A stretch of DNA of 8,254 nucleotides from Methanobacteriota archaeon (GTDB lineage: Archaea; Thermoplasmatota; Poseidoniia; MGIII; CG-Epi1), in assembly GCA_002731905.1 (NCBI GenBank), contig PCBV01000031.1, forward strand, positions 6,478 through 14,731, in the 5' to 3' direction. Position 1 is the stretch's first letter; each line of letters opens with the position of its first letter. This document shows positions 5,771 to 8,254 of this stretch, one piece after another. The notes under the pieces were generated by a model. It made no database searches, was not told the DNA's origin, and saw nothing but the letters and a program-made list of their open reading frames with translations. The translations under genes were made by a program, and so were the position numbers.

Positions 5771-7571
5771 GGCGCTGTAGCTCGCCGATAACATCCTCTT
5801 CGTCCGGAGTCAGTTTCACGTTTTCCTCGCGCAGACGCAAGACATCGCGCTCGTCCATCTCTATATAAAGGATATCGCCCTCGTCTACCTGCCGGCCGAC
5901 CGTGACTTCGGTCACGGCAATAGCAACTTCGTCACCCTGTGTTGCCTCCTTCAAACCCTGCTCCCCTGAGCGCATCGAGCGTATGCGACCGATGACGCTG
6001 TTGTCAGAGCGCAGTACTTTCTGACCGACCATGATGCGTCCTGCCAGCACGCGCACGCCAAAAACAGCGGGATCACGTGTGCGGAAGGTATGGCCTTCGA
6101 GGAATTCAAACTTGCCGGGGTGCGGGAACTCCTCGCGCAAAGTCCGGGCCTGCTCGCGCTTCAGTTCCTCCAGCCACTCATTATACTCATCAACCAACTG
6201 GTAAACCACCTTAGCCTCGAAGAGCTTCACCTCGCTCTTAATCAGCGCTTCGCGAGCGTCAGGCAACACATTGACACCGAAAGCCAGGATGGCACGTTGC
6301 TCGACTGGTGCAGTCTCGGCAATCCGCACATCGCGACGCGAGACATCCCCTACCATGGCGCGCATGATTGGTGCGCTGACTGCCTGCAATTCGAAGGCGA
6401 GCGCCTCGAGTGAGCCGATAGCGTCGGCGCGCACTATCAACCCGCGATCTGCGAGCGTGACATTGGACTCCATTTCCTCCGCAAGCTGCTCTAGAACCGG
6501 GGCGACGTCGTCGCCTTGCGGAACCCCGTAGAAAGGCGCGCCGGCAATCACGCCCTCCAAATCAGGTGCGACTACCTTGAGGCCGGCAGCAGCCCTGACC
6601 TCACTGACTGTATCAAACTGCTGACGCGGGTCGCGTATTTCATCCAGCGGCCGCGGTTGCAACAGGCTGCGCACGTGCGTCACCACTGGTTCGGGTATCG
6701 CACCAACCACCAGTGTGTCACTGTCACGCAGGATACCATTGTAGATTATGACGCCTAGCGTCTTTCCAAGACCGCGTTCCTCCTTGACTTCCAGCACAGT
6801 GCCCTCGGCGGGGCCAGGATGCAATGTAAGCCTGCCTTCAAGATAGCGTTGCGCTAGCCCCAGCAGCAGCATGAAGAGCTCCGGGACACCCTCGCCACTC
6901 TGCTTCACCGATGTAGGCACCAGCGCAATCGTCTTCTGGAAATCTTGCACCTCCGTAAAGAGTGCCGAGTCGAAGCCATGCTCACCTAGAGTGCGTACGA
7001 CTTCCCAGATACGCTCCTGGAACGTCGTCTGTGCCGTCGTTGACTGCCGGGCGTGACTAGCGAGGAACGGTCCTTTGCGAGTGCGCCAGCCGGGGAGTCG
7101 GTCCAGTTTGTTGAGCGCCACTATGAATGGTGTTTTCGACCGCCGCAGAATTTGTAGCGACTCTACAGTCTGCGGCTTGAATCCCTCACGGATATCAACT
7201 ACTAGCACTGCCATATCTGCCAGCTGCCCTCCTCGTGCGCGCAGCGTGCTGAAGGAATGATGGCCCGGCGTGTCGATGAAGAGCAGACCTGGGAGTCGTA
7301 TGTTTTCTTCCGGCAACAATGCTCCGCATATGTTGGTAATAGTTTCGAATGGGACCTCAGTCGCGCCAATGTGCTGCGTAATTGCCCCCGCCTCGCGGCT
7401 GACAACCGTGGTACCGCGCACCCAATCTAGCAGCGAAGTTTTTCCGTGGTCAACATGCCCTAGCACCGCCACTATCGGCTGGCGCAGTGGCCCCGTTTCA
7501 GGTTGCTGCTCCTCGTCCGGGGAAACTGCGATGTCTGCCTCCTCCTCGCCTGCCATCGGAACCGGCCGCAT
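5736..7571 (-). CDS. infB: Translation initiation factor aIF5B (IF-2 family GTPase)
   Basis: A 611-aa a/eIF5B, the GTPase that promotes ribosomal subunit joining and helps place the initiator tRNA. The G domain is complete: G1 GHVDHGKT (38-45), G2 Thr65 in AGAITQHIGA, G3 DTPGH (100-104, catalytic His104), G4 NKLD (154-157), G5 near TSVKQSGEG (220-228). The beta-barrel domain II, the alpha-beta-alpha domain III and the C-terminal barrel with the long connecting helix (EYNEWLEELKREQ) follow. The protein ends in SPFWGR, like the NPFWG ends of archaeal IF5B proteins that contact aIF1A. No intein is present. The N terminus before residue 31 is a short acidic leader, far shorter than in eukaryotes. 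The ATG at 7571 lies in the loop of a perfect hairpin; ATG 7556 (five codons later) is an alternative. The gene lies 18 nt downstream of a small helical protein gene. Confidence 0.96.
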   Translation of the reverse strand: MRPVPMAGEEEADIAVSPDEEQQPETGPLRQPIVAVLGHVDHGKTSLLDWVRGTTVVSREAGAITQHIGATEVPFETITNICGALLPEENIRLPGLLFIDTPGHHSFSTLRARGGQLADMAVLVVDIREGFKPQTVESLQILRRSKTPFIVALNKLDRLPGWRTRKGPFLASHARQSTTAQTTFQERIWEVVRTLGEHGFDSALFTEVQDFQKTIALVPTSVKQSGEGVPELFMLLLGLAQRYLEGRLTLHPGPAEGTVLEVKEERGLGKTLGVIIYNGILRDSDTLVVGAIPEPVVTHVRSLLQPRPLDEIRDPRQQFDTVSEVRAAAGLKVVAPDLEGVIAGAPFYGVPQGDDVAPVLEQLAEEMESNVTLADRGLIVRADAIGSLEALAFELQAVSAPIMRAMVGDVSRRDVRIAETAPVEQRAILAFGVNVLPDAREALIKSEVKLFEAKVVYQLVDEYNEWLEELKREQARTLREEFPHPGKFEFLEGHTFRTRDPAVFGVRVLAGRIMVGQKVLRSDNSVIGRIRSMRSGEQGLKEATQGDEVAIAVTEVTVGRQVDEGDILYIEMDERDVLRLREENVKLTPDEEDVIGELQRLKKGDSPFWGR

Positions 7572-7581
7572 ATAGGCCGGT
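7561..7581 (-). promoter_or_regulatory. Perfect 7-bp inverted repeat enclosing the aIF5B start codon
   Basis: Read on the minus strand: ACCGGCC, loop TATATGC, GGCCGGT. Six of the seven pairs are G-C. The aIF5B ATG (7571-7569) lies in the loop. A run of six T lies just before the stem on the mRNA side, so it does not have the layout of a bacterial-type terminator. It could be an mRNA hairpin that gates initiation, a dyad protein-binding site, or chance. Confidence 0.5.
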
Positions 7582-7589
7582 AAAAAAGC

Positions 7590-7829
7590 TCACCTCATTA
7601 CGGCAAACCGATTCAGGATGCTTAGCAGCTTCTCTTTTTTCTCCGGGTCGAGAAAGCCCTCCTCGATTTTCTCATCTATGAAATCGAATGCATCTCCCAC
7701 TGTCTCGCGCGTCGCACGCGCCACCACCGACGCTATGAAAGGCTCGATTTCCTTCTCGCCCAGTCCGGCATCCTGTAGCACTTCGTTCAGGAAATAGATA
7801 GTCTCGGTACGCCGTGCCGGATTGAGCAT
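7590..7829 (-). CDS. Small helical acidic protein; stand-alone or C-terminal domain of the zinc-knuckle protein
   Basis: I do not recognise this 79-aa protein. From the ATG at 7829 it is nearly all predicted helix, with charged amphipathic stretches such as TIYFLNEVLQDAGLGEKEIE and DEKIEEGFLDPEKKEKLLSIL, and no cysteines or membrane segment. An AGAGG stands 9 nt before the ATG, which supports a free-standing start. However, the same frame stays open upstream to a five-G run at 7936-7940, and the roughly 33 codons in between encode a strikingly basic stretch (RRGRHRRRGPKK, RRKEKKIHKKQRRQR). No ATG, GTG or TTG occurs in that stretch. One base fewer in the G-run would join it to the three zinc knuckles as a single protein. 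It ends 18 nt before aIF5B, so co-expression with it is likely. Further upstream, in the knuckle repeats, this frame is only a shadow. Confidence 0.65.
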   Translation of the reverse strand: MLNPARRTETIYFLNEVLQDAGLGEKEIEPFIASVVARATRETVGDAFDFIDEKIEEGFLDPEKKEKLLSILNRFAVMR

Positions 7830-7940
7830 GCGCTGCCGCCTCTGCTTCTTATGTATCTTTTTCTCCTTACGCCGTGGAGGCTGCGCTTTCTTGGGGCCGC
7901 GTCTGCGATGCCGTCCGCGCCGCGCCAGTTCAGCTCCCCC
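7830..7940 (-). other. Candidate +1 frameshift site and basic linker
   Basis: The knuckle frame reaches GAG CGG GGG AGC TGA. Dropping one G gives CGG GGA GCT GAA CTG and then a continuous Arg/Lys-rich frame into the 79-aa helical protein. The shift could be a sequencing or assembly error in a homopolymer, a real inactivating indel, or programmed frameshifting; the sequence cannot tell which. If none applies, this is about 100 nt of noncoding DNA between two genes. Confidence 0.5.
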
Positions 7941-8254
7941 GCTCGGGGCAGTCCTTAGAAATATGACCTGGCTTGCCGCAATTGAAACACTTACCGCCAC
8001 CTCTACCGCCGCCACCATCGGGGCAGTCGCGGGAGAAGTGGCCCGGCTTGCCGCAATTGAAACACTTACCGCCGCCCTTACCGCCGCCACCATCGGGGCA
8101 GTCGCGGGAGATGTGGCCCGGCTTGCCGCAGTTGAAACACTTACCGCCGCCACCAGCACCACGGCCACCACCGCGGCCACCTCGGTCTGGCCTCGGCATC
8201 GCGTAGGCCAGATCGGAGATGTTCAAATCCTCGCGTACGTGTTCAACTTCACGG
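7930..8254 (-). CDS. Glycine-rich CCHC zinc-knuckle protein, 5' partial
   Basis: Three CCHC zinc knuckles of form C-x2-C-x4-H-x4-C (KCFNCGKPGHxSRDCP) are separated by Gly-rich linkers and spaced exactly 25 residues apart. Such knuckles usually bind single-stranded RNA or DNA. Before them is an RGG-like stretch (RPDRGGRGGGRGAGGGG), another nucleic-acid-binding type of sequence. A TTG at 8226 could start a 98-aa protein, but the frame has no stop between there and the window edge (upstream residues REVEHVRED read as plausible protein), so the gene may be longer and cut by the window. The frame ends at a TGA (7932-7930) just after a GGGGG run, where a +1 shift would enter a basic frame leading to the next gene. 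CCHC knuckles are common in eukaryotes and retroviruses and less usual in archaea. Single-stranded nucleic acid binding is well supported by family; the physiological target is unknown. Confidence 0.85.
   Translation of the reverse strand, partial: REVEHVREDLNISDLAYAMPRPDRGGRGGGRGAGGGGKCFNCGKPGHISRDCPDGGGGKGGGKCFNCGKPGHFSRDCPDGGGGRGGGKCFNCGKPGHISKDCPERGS
7944..8168 (-). repeat. Three tandem 75-bp repeats encoding CCHC knuckles
   Basis: Units are about 7944-8018, 8019-8093 and 8094-8168. Each encodes one knuckle plus linker. Units two and three are nearly identical at the DNA level, including synonymous positions in GCAATTGAAACACTTACCGC versus GCAGTTGAAACACTT; the outer edges of units one and three diverge. 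This indicates recent duplication or ongoing homogenisation. Confidence 0.85.

Noticed and set aside
7575..7592. T6 run plus hairpin as a transcription terminator after the 79-aa gene
   Set aside because: On the minus strand the T-run comes before the stem rather than after it, and the stem overlaps the next start codon, so the layout is wrong for an intrinsic terminator.
7950..8180. Ala/Val/Ser-rich open frame continuing the 79-aa gene upstream through the knuckle repeats
   Set aside because: It is the shadow frame of the Gly-rich CCHC repeats, and its low-complexity repeated peptide mirrors the 75-bp units.

Overview
The window looks like a gene-dense stretch of an archaeal chromosome. The best evidence is an a/eIF5B-type translation initiation factor ending in the archaeal-style PFWG tail, an XPD/Rad3-like helicase with an iron-sulfur cysteine cluster, and a run of KaiC/RecA-like ATPase genes. 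Moderately high GC, very short intergenic gaps and leaderless-looking starts fit a streamlined euryarchaeote. A planktonic Thermoplasmatota-type lineage (marine group II/III-like) is my guess, but the sequence alone does not prove it. I see no tRNA, rRNA, CRISPR, insertion sequence or origin.

Layout. (1) Positions 1-2566, plus strand: a tightly packed operon of four genes. It holds an unrecognised 141-aa protein, a KaiC-like ATPase with an intact P-loop, a RecA-fold protein that has lost the P-loop (pseudo-ATPase), and a third KaiC-like protein with an altered P-loop (GTSGAGKE). Gaps or overlaps are 4 nt gap, TTGA overlap and 8 nt overlap, so the products are probably made together and may form one complex. 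(2) Positions 2637-3890, minus strand: a RidA-family imine/enamine deaminase followed with no gap (TAAATG) by a ten-helix EamA/DMT transporter. (3) About 3947-5770, plus strand: an XPD-like helicase divergent from ridA across a small shared promoter region. (4) Positions 5736-8254, minus strand: a glycine-rich protein with three CCHC zinc knuckles (its 5' end lies beyond the window), a 79-aa helical protein that may be the frameshifted C-terminal part of the knuckle protein, and aIF5B. The helicase and aIF5B converge and overlap by 35 nt.

Most interesting points: the KaiC-like triad with graded loss of ATPase residues and an unknown partner; three near-identical CCHC knuckles (75-bp tandem repeats), unusual outside eukaryotes and retroelements; a likely +1 frameshift at a five-G run that would fuse the knuckles to a very basic linker and a helical domain; and a perfect 7-bp GC-rich hairpin whose 7-nt loop carries the annotated ATG of aIF5B. 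No stretch above 300 bases lacks a gene; the largest gap (2567-2636) holds nothing recognisable.
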